Assembly (NCBI RefSeq): GCF_900113175.1
Contig: NZ_FOOK01000010.1
Location: forward strand, 38,779-102,778
From: Planifilum fulgidum
GTDB lineage: Bacteria; Bacillota; Bacilli; Thermoactinomycetales; DSM-44946
Direction of reading: 5' to 3'
DNA length: 64,000 nucleotides
Part shown: in pieces, positions 52,036-61,104 of the stretch
Numbering within the stretch: the stretch's first letter is position 1
How the letters are laid out: each line of letters starts with the position of its first letter
Made by a program: the position numbers and the translations under genes
Notes under the pieces: model-generated
The model's database searches: none
What the model was told of the DNA's origin: nothing
What the model saw: only the letters and a program-made list of their open reading frames with translations

Positions 52036-53159
52036 AAGGCTCGGTGAAAAAGTCTGTCTGGATACCGGGGGAGCGTGTGACGCTTCGTTGCTATGGAAAA
52101 GGCCCAGCACTCCCTCCTCCCGATATTGAGGATTCCGGAATCCCGACGAAAACGGAAAAGGCCGCATGCCGCTTCGTCACTCAGCGCCCCCTCCTGCATT
52201 CCTTGACGCCCTTCCAGAAGATTGGTGAACAATGATGGGGGAGAAGGGGGTGCCGTGGGGCCCTCGACCCGGACAAGGTCACGGTGCACTCCCTCGGAAC
52301 GTGCTTTGGAGAACTTGGGAGATGCGATCGGTGGTTTTTGTTCGCCGCGTGCTTTTATAAGACCGACTTTCCAAGCCCCCCTCGGATTTACTGAGGTTGT
52401 ACTTCCGGATTCAATCAGTTTAAGGTGAAAAGGAGACGAACTCCTCGGCAGGAAGTCTATTTCCGCAAGAGGAGTTCGTCTCCTTTTTTTGTTGGCCTTC
52501 GGGAAGCATTGAAAGAGTGGGGTCGTGGCGGGAAAACGGACACCGCATGAATTGGTCCCCCTGGAAGGGATGTGAAAAAACATTACTTGTAGCTGGGGTA
52601 AGAACAGGGGTTCGTTTCCGTCGTGATTCCCGATCTGCGGAGACATCCAGACTCGCCCAAATCGTGCGGTGATCATGGCAAACAAGTCCCCCCATGATTC
52701 AATCATCATCCAGACCTCCTTTTCTCGCACCGCGGCCTCTTATCGGTGCTCCCCATTGTCCGGGATCCCCTTTTCCCTTCGGTCGGTTGACCTGGAGGGA
52801 CCGTTTCCGGGAGAGGCCTCGCTTTGTCCGTGGAATCAGCCACCGGGCGGCCTCGATCCGCGATTCTCCAAATCGGAAAGATAAGGAGGGGATGCACTGC
52901 GGCCTTTCGCCCAAATGGCCAAAGCTCCGCGGCCCTTTTTGCGGTTCATGTGATGCATCCCGGCTTCCTTCTCCAACCGGCTGGCTCCGCCGATTTTGGA
53001 GAATGGAGACCGACGCCCCTTGAGAACCGGAGTCCCAAAAGTTGCACGGGAGGATGTGAGATATTTGGTCTATTCCTGCTTTTTCCCTTACGATACACTG
53101 AAAGTAAACAGGGGAAGTAAACAGGCGGAAGGAGAGGAAATAAAGGGAGGAACCATCCG
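52036..53159. other. Long intergenic region between mtnE and the PTS regulator
   Basis: About 1.1 kb without a recognisable gene. It holds a very strong intrinsic terminator at 52428-52490 and several short frames, including a 43-codon cysteine-containing ORF at 52892 whose ribosome binding site is too close to its ATG. A TACACT -10-like hexamer near 53092 may serve the PTS regulator. Confidence 0.5.
52428..52490 (+). terminator. Strong intrinsic terminator, no gene assigned
   Basis: A 19-bp inverted repeat (52428-52446 with 52469-52487; AAAAGGAGACGAACTCCTC and complement) is followed by T residues on the plus strand. It has A residues on the other side, so it may work in both directions. 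It is 390 bases beyond mtnE, implying a long 3' UTR or an unrecognised transcript. Confidence 0.85.
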
Positions 53160-55292
53160 ATGGCCCTGGATCAGCGCAGTTGTTCCATTCTGAGTTACCT
53201 TGTCCATTCGGACGGCACGGTCACGATTCCGTTTTTGACGGAAACCTTCCGGGTGTCGCGGAGAACCATCTACTACGATCTTGAAAAAATCGATGATTGG
53301 CTGAAGAAGCGCGGTTACGCGCCGGTGAAAAAGATTCGGGGCTCGGGGCTTGTGCTGGAGGAAAGGGAGAAGCGGGACATCCGGGAAGCGATCAAGTCCC
53401 TTCAGGAGCAGGATTACGAGTATGCGACCGAGGAACGACAGACCTGGATCGTTTTGCACGTGATGACGGCCGGACGCCCGGTTTTCATCGAGGATTTCAC
53501 CCGGCTCTTTCGAGTCAGCCGCAATACCGTCATCGAGGACATCAAGGCACTGAAACATCGCCTCGGCGCGTTTCACGTCTCTCTTCTGTCGGACCGAAAA
53601 AAGGGTTATCTCATCAAGGGGGACGAGAAAAACTGCCGGAAGGCGATGGTGGAATATCTCTCCAGGATTTTCCCCGAAGATGCCTGGCCCCTGTTGGAGA
53701 TGAACAAACAAAACCTGTTTCGCCAAGGGCGTGCCTTTGGTTTCCCCTCCTTTCATCCGCGCCTCTTTGACGACTTCATGCGCCTGATCCAGGAATGCGA
53801 AAAGCAATTTGGGGTGGAGTACACCGACGCGGTTCATCTTCAGCTGGCCCTTCGCCTTCTGTTCATCCTCCGCCGGGTCCAATTGGGTCGGGTGGTGCGC
53901 TTCGATCCGATCGAGAAGAGTGTTCTGAGGAACACCCCGGAAAGGACCATGGCGCAAACCTTGATGGAAAAAATTTTGCACCTCTTCCCCTTGTCCGTTC
54001 CCGACGATGAGATCGACTACTTGACCACCCATTTGTTGGGGGCGAGGATCAATGAACTCCGGGTTCAGGAGGCCGACAGCGGCGATATCCAAAGGTTGTC
54101 CGCGATCATCCGAAAGATGATTGACGATTTCGAAAAAAGGGCCCTGGTCCGTTTTCCGGATCGGAAACAGATGGAACACAACATGCTCATCCATTTGAAA
54201 TCGGCGTATTATCGCTTGATTTACGACATCCCCGTGAACAATCCCGTTGCCGAGCAAGTGATGGAACGCTATCCGGAAATCTATCAAATCACTCAGCAGG
54301 TGATCCATCATCTCGAGGCGGTCGTGCGCAAACCCGTGCCGAAAAATGAAATCGCCTTCATGGCCATGCACTTCGGCGGTTGGCTGCGCCGCGAGGGTCT
54401 CAGGGTCCGCGGCAAACGCAAGGTTCTGATCGTTTGCGCCGGCGGAGTCGGCACGTCGCGGATGTTGCAGCAGCAATTGGAGGAACGGTTTCCCGCCGTT
54501 GAAATCCTTCGCACCGCCACGGTCCGAAACTACCGCTTTTATCAGGATCAGGCCGATGTCATCATTTCGACGGCGCCGCTGAAAGAGACGTCCCCGTCGG
54601 TGCCTGTCATGACCGTCAGCCCGATCTTGACCGAGGCGCAACTTTCGGAATTGCAACGGAAATTGGGGTTGGAGGAGGCGTCCCCGCATTCCCCGTCCGT
54701 GGATGCCCTGTTGGCGGTGGTCGAACAATATGCGACGATCCGGGACCGGTCAGGTCTGGAGCAGGCGCTGCGCCGGTTTTTCCACCGGCCGGAAAGGGCG
54801 GCCCTCCATTCCAAACCCGGACTGGCGGATCTTTTGTCAAGGGAAACGGTCCGGATTCACGATGTCGTGACGGGATGGGAAGACGCGGTTCGACTGGCGG
54901 CGCAGCCGCTGATCCGCAAACGGGTGATCGAAGAGCGCTATGTGGAGGCGATGCTTCAAATGGTGCGGGAGATGGGGCCGTACATGGTGATTGCCCCTCT
55001 CGTGGCGGTGCCCCATGCCCGGCCCGAGGACGGGGTAAGGGAGCTGGGCATGAGCATCCTGAAGTTGCGGCGGGCGATTCCCTTTCCGGATGAGGACCAC
55101 CCCGTGCAGCTGATCGTCGTTTTGGCGGCGACGGGGGATGAAGGGCACCTGCGGGCCTTGTCCCAATTGTCCCGGCTGCTGGGCCGAAAGGAAGCGATGC
55201 GGGACGTCCTCGCCGCACGGAGCGAAGGGGAGTTGTTGGCCCTGCTGTCGTCCGCCGCCTATCGGGAACGGGACGTACCGACAATAAATTGA
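53160..55292 (+). CDS. BglG/MtlR-type PTS-regulated transcriptional activator
   Basis: This 710-aa regulator has an N-terminal HTH pair (FLTETFRVSRRTIYYDLEKI and FTRLFRVSRNTVIEDIKAL), two PRD domains (about 180-400), an EIIB-Gat-like domain with the phospho-cysteine in VLIVCAGGVGTS near 425, and an EIIA domain with the phospho-histidine in VAVPHARPEDG near 616. The PTS phosphorylates such proteins to set transcription according to sugar supply. The ATG lies 8 bases after AGGGAGGA. It is the first gene of a run with its own IIA, IIB and IIC, so it probably activates that operon. Confidence 0.88.
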   Translation: MALDQRSCSILSYLVHSDGTVTIPFLTETFRVSRRTIYYDLEKIDDWLKKRGYAPVKKIRGSGLVLEEREKRDIREAIKSLQEQDYEYATEERQTWIVLHVMTAGRPVFIEDFTRLFRVSRNTVIEDIKALKHRLGAFHVSLLSDRKKGYLIKGDEKNCRKAMVEYLSRIFPEDAWPLLEMNKQNLFRQGRAFGFPSFHPRLFDDFMRLIQECEKQFGVEYTDAVHLQLALRLLFILRRVQLGRVVRFDPIEKSVLRNTPERTMAQTLMEKILHLFPLSVPDDEIDYLTTHLLGARINELRVQEADSGDIQRLSAIIRKMIDDFEKRALVRFPDRKQMEHNMLIHLKSAYYRLIYDIPVNNPVAEQVMERYPEIYQITQQVIHHLEAVVRKPVPKNEIAFMAMHFGGWLRREGLRVRGKRKVLIVCAGGVGTSRMLQQQLEERFPAVEILRTATVRNYRFYQDQADVIISTAPLKETSPSVPVMTVSPILTEAQLSELQRKLGLEEASPHSPSVDALLAVVEQYATIRDRSGLEQALRRFFHRPERAALHSKPGLADLLSRETVRIHDVVTGWEDAVRLAAQPLIRKRVIEERYVEAMLQMVREMGPYMVIAPLVAVPHARPEDGVRELGMSILKLRRAIPFPDEDHPVQLIVVLAATGDEGHLRALSQLSRLLGRKEAMRDVLAARSEGELLALLSSAAYRERDVPTIN

Positions 55293-55308
55293 GTAGAAGG
55301 AGAGACCG

Positions 55309-55746
55309 ATGAAGTTTTTGGAGAGAGACCTGGTCGACTTGCATGTCAACGCGGAAAACCCCGAACAGGCGATCCGGGCGGCCGGCCGGCTGCTGGCGGA
55401 GGCGGAGGCCGTTTCACCGGGGTATGTGGATGCCATGGTTCAGAATTACCGGGAAAACGGGCCGTATTTTGTCCTGGCTCCGCACCTGGCGATTCCCCAT
55501 GCCCGTCCGGAGGACGGCGTCAAGGAGCCCGCCATCTCGATGGTCCGTCTGACCCATCCCGTGGAATTCGGACACAGCGCCCATGATCCGGTCCGGTTGG
55601 TCTTCGGGTTGGGCGCCTCTTCATCGGATGAACATCTCTTGCTGTTGAAACGCCTGACCCGGTTGCTCAGCGATCCGCAGAACGTGGACCGGTTGATCAA
55701 AGCCGAATCTTATCAGGAAATGCTGCCCGTTTTGGGAGGGGGATGA
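55309..55746 (+). CDS. PTS sugar transporter subunit IIA (UlaC/mannitol-type)
   Basis: This 145-aa cytoplasmic phosphocarrier has its active-site histidine in LAIPHARPEDGV near residue 65, the same motif as the EIIA domain of the upstream regulator. It takes phosphate from HPr and passes it to IIB. The gene starts 16 bases after the regulator stop with GAAGGAGAG upstream. The IIB gene starts inside its stop codon. The size and motif fit the L-ascorbate/galactitol superfamily. Confidence 0.88.
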   Translation: MKFLERDLVDLHVNAENPEQAIRAAGRLLAEAEAVSPGYVDAMVQNYRENGPYFVLAPHLAIPHARPEDGVKEPAISMVRLTHPVEFGHSAHDPVRLVFGLGASSSDEHLLLLKRLTRLLSDPQNVDRLIKAESYQEMLPVLGGG

Positions 55747-56018
55747 GAATGAAAATTCTTTGCGTGTGCGGATTGGGACAGGGAACCAGCTTGATCCTGC
55801 GCATGAACGTGGAGACCGTGCTGAAAGAAATGGGCATCACCGCCGACGTGGAGCACATGGATGTTTCCGGCGCATCGAGCATGCCCGCCGACTACATCGT
55901 GACCAACAGTGAACTGGCCAAGTCCCTGGGTGACCGCGGAGTCCCCGTCATCCTGGTGGAAAACTATTTTGATCTGGACGAGATCCGAACCGCCCTGAAG
56001 AAACATCTGGGTCAGTAA
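55743..56018 (+). CDS. PTS subunit IIB (UlaB-like)
   Basis: This 91-aa IIB protein has its phospho-cysteine at the end of strand 1 (KILCVCGLGQGTSLI), followed by a Rossmann-like fold typical of the lactose/galactitol/ascorbate IIB type. It overlaps the IIA stop (ATGA) and precedes IIC by 18 bases. It transfers phosphate to the sugar bound by IIC. A second ATG two codons in is an alternative start. Confidence 0.88.
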   Translation: MRMKILCVCGLGQGTSLILRMNVETVLKEMGITADVEHMDVSGASSMPADYIVTNSELAKSLGDRGVPVILVENYFDLDEIRTALKKHLGQ

Positions 56019-56036
56019 CGATAAGGAGGTGGGAGA

Positions 56037-57332
56037 ATGAAAGTGATTCAATGGCTGGCCACCAACTTTTTCGGCATCCCGGCCATCTTGCTGGGATTGA
56101 TCGTGTTGATCGGTCTGCTGGTGCAAAAGAAAACGGCCAGCCAAGTCATCAGCGGAACCTTTAAGGCGATTATCGGTTTTTTGATCATCAGCGCCGGGTC
56201 CGGGGTGATCGTCGATTCCCTGACGGTCTTCGAACCGATGTGGAAAGAGGTGTTTAACCTAAAGGACACCTCCCTCGGAGAATTCATGGGCCAGGACCGC
56301 TTCATCGGAAAATTCGGCAGCGCGGTCACCCTGGCGATGACCATCGGTTTTCTCATCAACGTGTTGCTCGCTCGTTTCACAAGGCTGAAATATATCTATC
56401 TGACGGGACACATGATGTTTTGGACGACCACCATCTTCGCGGGCATTGTTGTCCAATCCTCCGGAAACGTTCCGTTCGGAAAACTGGTTTTGTTCTTGTC
56501 GATCATCATGGGCCTGTACTGGACGATCCAGCCGGCTTTGACCCAGCCCTTCATGCGAAAGATCACGGGGAACGACAGCATCGCCCTCGGTCACACCTCC
56601 GCCTCCGTCGCCCTCCTGGGAGCGCTGGCGGGGAGGGTGTTCGGCAATAAGGAGAACGATTCCGAGAAAATCCGGCTGCCGAAGGGCCTGGAGTTTCTGC
56701 GCGATTCCAACGTCATCACCGCGCTGACCATGGGCGTCCTGTTCTTCATCGGAGCGATGGTCATCGTTTTCAAGAACACCCCCGGAGCGAACCAACTGAT
56801 CCGGAAAGCGGGGGACCAGGATTTCGTCGTCTATTCGATCGTGCAATCCTTCCAATTTGCCGGCGGCATCGCCATCGTGCTGATGGGGGTCCGGATGTTC
56901 ATCGGCGAAATTGTGCCCGCCTTCAAAGGCATCGCGACGAAGATCGTTCCCGGAGCCAAACCCGCTCTGGACTGTCCGGTGGTCTTCCCCTTCGCGCCCA
57001 ACGCGGTGATCCTGGGCTTCCTCGGCGCCTTCGTCGGGGCGATGCTCTGGCTGGTCATCATCGGCAACACGGTCGGTTATATCTTTGTTCCGACGATGAT
57101 CGTCCTGTTTTTCCATTCGGCGACCGCCGGGGTTTTCGGGAACGCGACGGGCGGCGTGCGGGGGGCCCTGATCGGCGGGTTCATCACCTCGACGGTGGTG
57201 GCCTGGGGACAATTTCTCATGGTCCGGTTCCTGATCGGCGGCACCATTCCCGACACGGCGATGTGGGCCGCCGACTCGGATATGTTTATTCTCGGTCCCG
57301 TCATACACTTCTTGGCCAAACTCTTCTTCTGA
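56037..57332 (+). CDS. PTS subunit IIC (UlaA/SgaT-type)
   Basis: This 431-aa polytopic membrane protein has about eleven hydrophobic segments. It shows the UlaA-family hallmarks FFGIPAILLGLIVLIGLLVQKK at the start, TFKAIIGFLIISAGSG near residue 40 and the C-terminal GNATGGVRGALIGGF. It forms the transport channel with the two preceding subunits. The family covers L-ascorbate and several unknown sugars or sugar acids. The neighbouring phosphotriesterase-like, creatininase-like and SIS genes argue for a substrate other than ascorbate. Confidence 0.88.
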   Translation: MKVIQWLATNFFGIPAILLGLIVLIGLLVQKKTASQVISGTFKAIIGFLIISAGSGVIVDSLTVFEPMWKEVFNLKDTSLGEFMGQDRFIGKFGSAVTLAMTIGFLINVLLARFTRLKYIYLTGHMMFWTTTIFAGIVVQSSGNVPFGKLVLFLSIIMGLYWTIQPALTQPFMRKITGNDSIALGHTSASVALLGALAGRVFGNKENDSEKIRLPKGLEFLRDSNVITALTMGVLFFIGAMVIVFKNTPGANQLIRKAGDQDFVVYSIVQSFQFAGGIAIVLMGVRMFIGEIVPAFKGIATKIVPGAKPALDCPVVFPFAPNAVILGFLGAFVGAMLWLVIIGNTVGYIFVPTMIVLFFHSATAGVFGNATGGVRGALIGGFITSTVVAWGQFLMVRFLIGGTIPDTAMWAADSDMFILGPVIHFLAKLFF

Positions 57333-57357
57333 TTTTGGCTTGGGTTGCAGGACTTTT

Positions 57358-57390
57358 GCGTGATGCGGCGGAGCGTCACGCTTCCTTTTT
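57358..57390 (+). terminator. Possible terminator or attenuator after the IIC gene
   Basis: GCGTGA/TCACGC (57358-57363 with 57376-57381) is followed by TTCCTTTTT. The stem is short, so some read-through into the phosphotriesterase-like gene is likely. Confidence 0.4.
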
Positions 57391-57500
57391 GGGAAGTCGA
57401 AGAGGGAGTGTCGCTTCGTTTCGCCCCGATCCGAAAGGCACGCAGCGACACCTACCTTCCGCCCGTCGCCGTTTTTCACCATGCCTAAAGGGAGCGGGGG

Positions 57501-58502
57501 ATGTGGTCGATGAGTTTTGTGCGCACCCTGACGGGAGACATCGATCCGAGGGAAATGGGGTTCACCTACTCTCATGAGCATCTTGTGTGCACCCCGCCTT
57601 ATTGGCAGGAGCGGGGGGAAGACGATCTGCTCCTGGACGACAAGGAGAAGTCGAAGAAGGATGTCCTGGATTTCAAACGGCACGGCGGCCAAACGATCGT
57701 GGATGCGACGGCGGTCGATTACGGCCGGCACGTGGAGGAAGTCAAAGCGATCGCCGAAGAAACCGGAATTCACGTGATCGGTACCGCCGGGTTCAATAAG
57801 AGCTTTTTGTGGTCGGCGAAGATCCCGGAACATCTCAAACGGGTGATCGGCCGCTACGAAACCTTTCATCAATGGATCGACGAGGCTTCGATCCATCAAT
57901 TGACCGAGTTCGTCATCCGGGAAGTGGAAGAAGGGTTGGAGGGCACGCCCTACAAGGGCGGGCAGGTGAAGTTCGGAACGGGGTACAACCGGATCACGCC
58001 GCTGGAAGTAAAGACGATTCGCGCGGTGGCCCGCGCCCATCATGAAACGAAGGCGCCGATCCATTCCCACACGGAATCCGGCACGATGGCCCTTGAACAA
58101 ATCGAAATTTTAAGGGAGGAGGGGGTCGACCTTTCCTTCGTCAGCTTCGGGCACATGGACCGCAATCCGGATCCCTATTACCACGAACAGGTGGCCAGGA
58201 CCGGAGCGTACCTCTCCTTTGACGGGATCGCCAAGATCAAATACGGTCCGGAAAGCATGCGGATCGATTGCATTTTGTCGCTGGTGGAGAAGGGGTATGA
58301 AGACCAGATTCTGATCAGCGGCGACACCGCGCGGAAAAGCTACTACAAGCACTATGATCACGGATTGGGACTGGGGTATATCATCGCCAAGTGGGTGCCG
58401 CGCCTGGTGGACGAAGCGAACCGGAGGGGCCTCGACGGGGAGCGGCTGGTCCGCAAGTTTTTCATCGAAAACCCCGCCCGATGCTTCGCCTTTAAAACAT
58501 GA
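57501..58502 (+). CDS. Phosphotriesterase-family metal hydrolase
   Basis: This 333-aa amidohydrolase-superfamily protein has the binuclear-metal residues of the PTE/PhP family: H25/H27-like HEH in YSHEHL, a lysine in QVKFGTGYN suited to carboxylation, and His residues in HSHTESG and FGHMDRN, plus the Asp in LISGDTARK near residue 275. Family members hydrolyse lactones, phospholactones or phosphoesters. The ATG follows AAAGGGAG. It stands in the PTS operon, so a phosphorylated sugar lactone or ester produced by uptake is a reasonable substrate. This is inference. Confidence 0.8.
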   Translation: MWSMSFVRTLTGDIDPREMGFTYSHEHLVCTPPYWQERGEDDLLLDDKEKSKKDVLDFKRHGGQTIVDATAVDYGRHVEEVKAIAEETGIHVIGTAGFNKSFLWSAKIPEHLKRVIGRYETFHQWIDEASIHQLTEFVIREVEEGLEGTPYKGGQVKFGTGYNRITPLEVKTIRAVARAHHETKAPIHSHTESGTMALEQIEILREEGVDLSFVSFGHMDRNPDPYYHEQVARTGAYLSFDGIAKIKYGPESMRIDCILSLVEKGYEDQILISGDTARKSYYKHYDHGLGLGYIIAKWVPRLVDEANRRGLDGERLVRKFFIENPARCFAFKT

Positions 58503-58554
58503 TCCGGGAGAGGCGGCCAACCGGATCCGTACCGACGCGGAAAGGGAGATCGCG

Positions 58555-59298
58555 ATGTTATATGAGTATCTCAATTCCTTTGATTTTCAAAAGGCGGTCC
58601 GAAAGGCGAAACACACGGCACTGCTTCCGGTGGGGGCGGTGGAGGCCCACGGGCCCCATCTTCCCTTGGGGACGGACAATCTGCTGGCGGAGCGCCTGGC
58701 CCGGCGGGTGGCTGAACAGACCGGCGCGCTTCAGCTGCCCGTCATCGCCTATGGCCAGGTTTGGAGCCTCCGCCGTTTTCCGGGCAGCCTGAACATCTCC
58801 AATGACACCCTGATCCGATTGATCGTCGATATCGGCAGGAGCCTTCATTTCCAGGGGTTTCGCATCCTGGCCGTGATCAACGGCCACCTGGGAAACAACC
58901 CGGCGTTGAAAGAGGCGGCCCGAATCCTTTACGACGAAATCCGGGAACTGAAGGTGTACCACTTCTTTTATCCCGGGACCCGGGATGTCATCCGGGAAGT
59001 GCGGGAGACGCCGGCGGCCCACGCCACCTATTTTCACGCCTGTGAACTGGAAACCTCCTACATGCTTTATCTGGCCGAGGAATACGTGGACATGGAGCGG
59101 GCGATCCGGGATGTGCCGAAGTTTACGGAGGAGGCGGATGTGACCCCGACGCCCTGGGAGGAGATCACGGAAACGGCCGTGCTCGGCGATGCGACCCTCG
59201 CTACGAAGGAAAAAGGGAAAAAGGTGATCGATGCGGCGGTGGCCAGGATGGTGGAACTTCTGCAAAGGGAGCAGGAACGGATGGCGGAATCGCCGTGA
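58555..59298 (+). CDS. Creatininase-family amidohydrolase
   Basis: This 247-aa protein has the creatininase metal-site motifs: the Glu/His pair in AVEAHGPHLPLGTDN, the variant NGHLGNN (usually NGHGGN) and HACELETS (usually HAGExETS). Members hydrolyse cyclic amides or formamides (creatinine, FAPy). ATG 58555 follows AAAGGGAG. Being between a phosphotriesterase-like gene and a SIS gene in a PTS operon, it probably opens or deacylates an intermediate in the same sugar pathway. Confidence 0.8.
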   Translation: MLYEYLNSFDFQKAVRKAKHTALLPVGAVEAHGPHLPLGTDNLLAERLARRVAEQTGALQLPVIAYGQVWSLRRFPGSLNISNDTLIRLIVDIGRSLHFQGFRILAVINGHLGNNPALKEAARILYDEIRELKVYHFFYPGTRDVIREVRETPAAHATYFHACELETSYMLYLAEEYVDMERAIRDVPKFTEEADVTPTPWEEITETAVLGDATLATKEKGKKVIDAAVARMVELLQREQERMAESP

Positions 59299-59372
59299 TC
59301 CTTTTCGGAATGAAGATGCTGTTTGAGGATGTTGACCGCTTTTCCCAATCCTTGTCCATCGGGGGTGGAAAC

Positions 59373-60116
59373 TTGCTGGCGGATTATTTTCACAAAGTGC
59401 GTGAGCTTATCACCTTGATCGAAAAAGAAGAAGGCGAGCGTTTGCGCCAGGCGGCTTGCCGGGTCGCGGAAAGTCTGCGGCGGGGCGGGATTGTGCAGCT
59501 GTTCGGCTGCGGCCATTCGCACCTGTTGACGGAGGAGGTGTTTTACCGGGCCGGCGGACTGGTGCCGGTGAAGCCGATTCTGATCGAACCGTTGATGCTG
59601 CATGAAGGGGCCGTCCGATCCTCCCGGTTGGAACGGAAAAACGGCTACGCCGCGACGTTTCTGCCGGATCAGGAGTTTCACAGGGAGGATGTGGTGTTTG
59701 TCCTCTCCACCTCCGGACGCAACCCCGTGCCCGTCGACGTGGCCTTGTATGCCAAGGAACAAGGCGCCTATGTGATCGGCGTCACTTCCCTCCAATACGC
59801 CCAAAGCCAACCGTCGCGCCACACCAGCGGCAAACGCCTGCATGAGGTGGTCGACCTTGTGATCGACAATCACGCGCCGGTCGGGGACGCCCTGTTGAAG
59901 CATCCCAAGGTCGCCGTTCCCTTCGCCCCCTCGTCCACGGTGACCGGGGCGGCCATTTTAAACGCCGTTTTTGCCGAAGCCGTTGTCCTTCTGGCCGAAA
60001 GCGGCGTGGAGCCGCCCGTTTTCTTGAGCGGCAACATCGAGGGCGCCGACGGGCACAACGACCGCCTGATCGCCCGGTATCGAAAGCGGATTCCGCTTTT
60101 GGACGGCAGTGACTAA
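59373..60116 (+). CDS. SIS-domain protein (UPF0309-like)
   Basis: This 247-aa sugar-phosphate-binding protein has a helical N-terminus (LADYFHKVRELITLIEKEEG), the SIS core with VQLFGCGHSHLLTEEVFYRAGG near residue 43, and FVLSTSGRNPVPVDVALYAK. The size matches UPF0309. TTG 59373, after GGGGGTGG, was chosen because the family begins at this helix. A GTG at 59295 overlapping the creatininase stop would add 26 poorly conserved residues. SIS domains bind phosphosugars as isomerases, deaminases or etherases. It is the last gene of the PTS operon. Confidence 0.78.
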   Translation: MLADYFHKVRELITLIEKEEGERLRQAACRVAESLRRGGIVQLFGCGHSHLLTEEVFYRAGGLVPVKPILIEPLMLHEGAVRSSRLERKNGYAATFLPDQEFHREDVVFVLSTSGRNPVPVDVALYAKEQGAYVIGVTSLQYAQSQPSRHTSGKRLHEVVDLVIDNHAPVGDALLKHPKVAVPFAPSSTVTGAAILNAVFAEAVVLLAESGVEPPVFLSGNIEGADGHNDRLIARYRKRIPLLDGSD

Positions 60117-60371
60117 AAACAGAAACCGCTAAAGGGGAGCCGCCGAGTGCCTGTCCGATTGCAACGAAACGAATCGGCCCTCCTCCGGCGCCCCGACAAT
60201 GACCTTCACCAGCCCCCGGATTTCGATCCTTCATCGGTGAGATGCGCGGGGCCATTGGCTTCCCGGCCGTTGCAAGGGGGGAGAACGGAATCGGGGGATA
60301 TGGTTGATCCGGATGCGAAGAGGGTGTGCATGCCCTCTTTCGCTCCGGATTTTTTTCTTGTATTGACGCGA

Positions 60372-60400
60372 TTGACCAGGGTGGTCGATTTTGCTATCCT
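60372..60400 (+). promoter_or_regulatory. Promoter of the tetR-ABC operon
   Basis: TTGACC (60372-60377), a 17-base spacer and TATCCT (60395-60400). The first operator overlaps the -35 and the second starts 8 bases after the -10. The preceding 60117-60371 holds no gene that I recognise. Confidence 0.6.
60374..60386. promoter_or_regulatory. TetR operator 1
   Basis: GACCAGGGTGGTC is a 13-bp palindrome with a 3-base centre. The arms, and the GATTTT that follows, recur exactly in operator 2. It covers the end of the -35 and the start of the spacer. Confidence 0.7.
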
Positions 60401-60407
60401 AAAATTA

Positions 60408-60420
60408 GACCATTCTGGTC
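60408..60420. promoter_or_regulatory. TetR operator 2
   Basis: GACCATTCTGGTC has the same arms as operator 1, 34 bases away (about three helical turns). Placed over the start site, it points to autorepression by the TetR protein encoded directly downstream. Confidence 0.7.
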
Positions 60421-60447
60421 GATTTTGAGGGGGTGCTGAAAGCATCG

Positions 60448-61104
60448 ATGGGATATGCGCTCAAATCCTTCGAAAGGTTGGATCCGGACAAGCAGGATCG
60501 GATCATCCGCGCGGCCTTGAAGGAATTCGGAGAACAGGGATACGACCGGGCTTCCACCAACCGGATCGTTCAGGATGCCGGGATCGGGAAGGGGATGCTG
60601 TTCTATTATTTCAACAGCAAGAAGGAGCTCTACTGGCATCTGGTGGATTTCAGCCTGGAGGCGGTGCAACGGGAGTTTTTGGGCAAGATCGACGACTCGA
60701 TCGACGATGTGATCGACCGGCTGGCCCACATCTCCCGGGTGAAATGGCGGTTTTTCACCGATCATCCGGAGATCAGCCGTTTTTTGACCCACTTCTTTCT
60801 GACGGATGAGGCGGACCTGCCGGGCGAGCTGAAGGAGAAACTGGACCGGGTGATGCGTTACGGATTCGGCAAGGTCTATGAGAACAAAAAGTATGACCGG
60901 AACCGGTTCCGGGACGATGTGGATCCGGAGAAGGCGCGCCAGTTGATCGAATGGACGATCAAGGGATATGCCGGCGATATGATGGAGCGGTTCAAGCAAA
61001 AAAAGCCGGAGCCCGGGGAATTTCAGCGCCTGTGGGACGAGTTTGACCAATACCTCCGCATTTTGAAAACGTGTTTTTACAAGAGGGAGGGAGAAGAGGG
61101 ATGA
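60448..61104 (+). CDS. TetR/AcrR-family repressor
   Basis: This 218-aa regulator has a TetR-type HTH at about residues 12-55 (DRIIRAALKEFGEQGYDRASTNRIVQDAGIGKGMLFYYFNSK) and a helical ligand domain. ATG 60448 is preferred because the family usually starts shortly before the HTH; GTG 60433 has GAGGGG too close to it. Two matching palindromes lie over the promoter. Its stop overlaps the start of an ABC ATPase gene, so it controls an exporter operon that includes itself, as many drug-efflux TetR proteins do. The inducer is unknown. Confidence 0.88.
   Translation: MGYALKSFERLDPDKQDRIIRAALKEFGEQGYDRASTNRIVQDAGIGKGMLFYYFNSKKELYWHLVDFSLEAVQREFLGKIDDSIDDVIDRLAHISRVKWRFFTDHPEISRFLTHFFLTDEADLPGELKEKLDRVMRYGFGKVYENKKYDRNRFRDDVDPEKARQLIEWTIKGYAGDMMERFKQKKPEPGEFQRLWDEFDQYLRILKTCFYKREGEEG

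Noticed and set aside
52892..53023. 43-codon ORF with several Cys residues after AAGGAGG
   Set aside because: The ribosome binding site is only two bases from the ATG, there is no promoter or partner, and the composition is that of non-coding GC-rich DNA.
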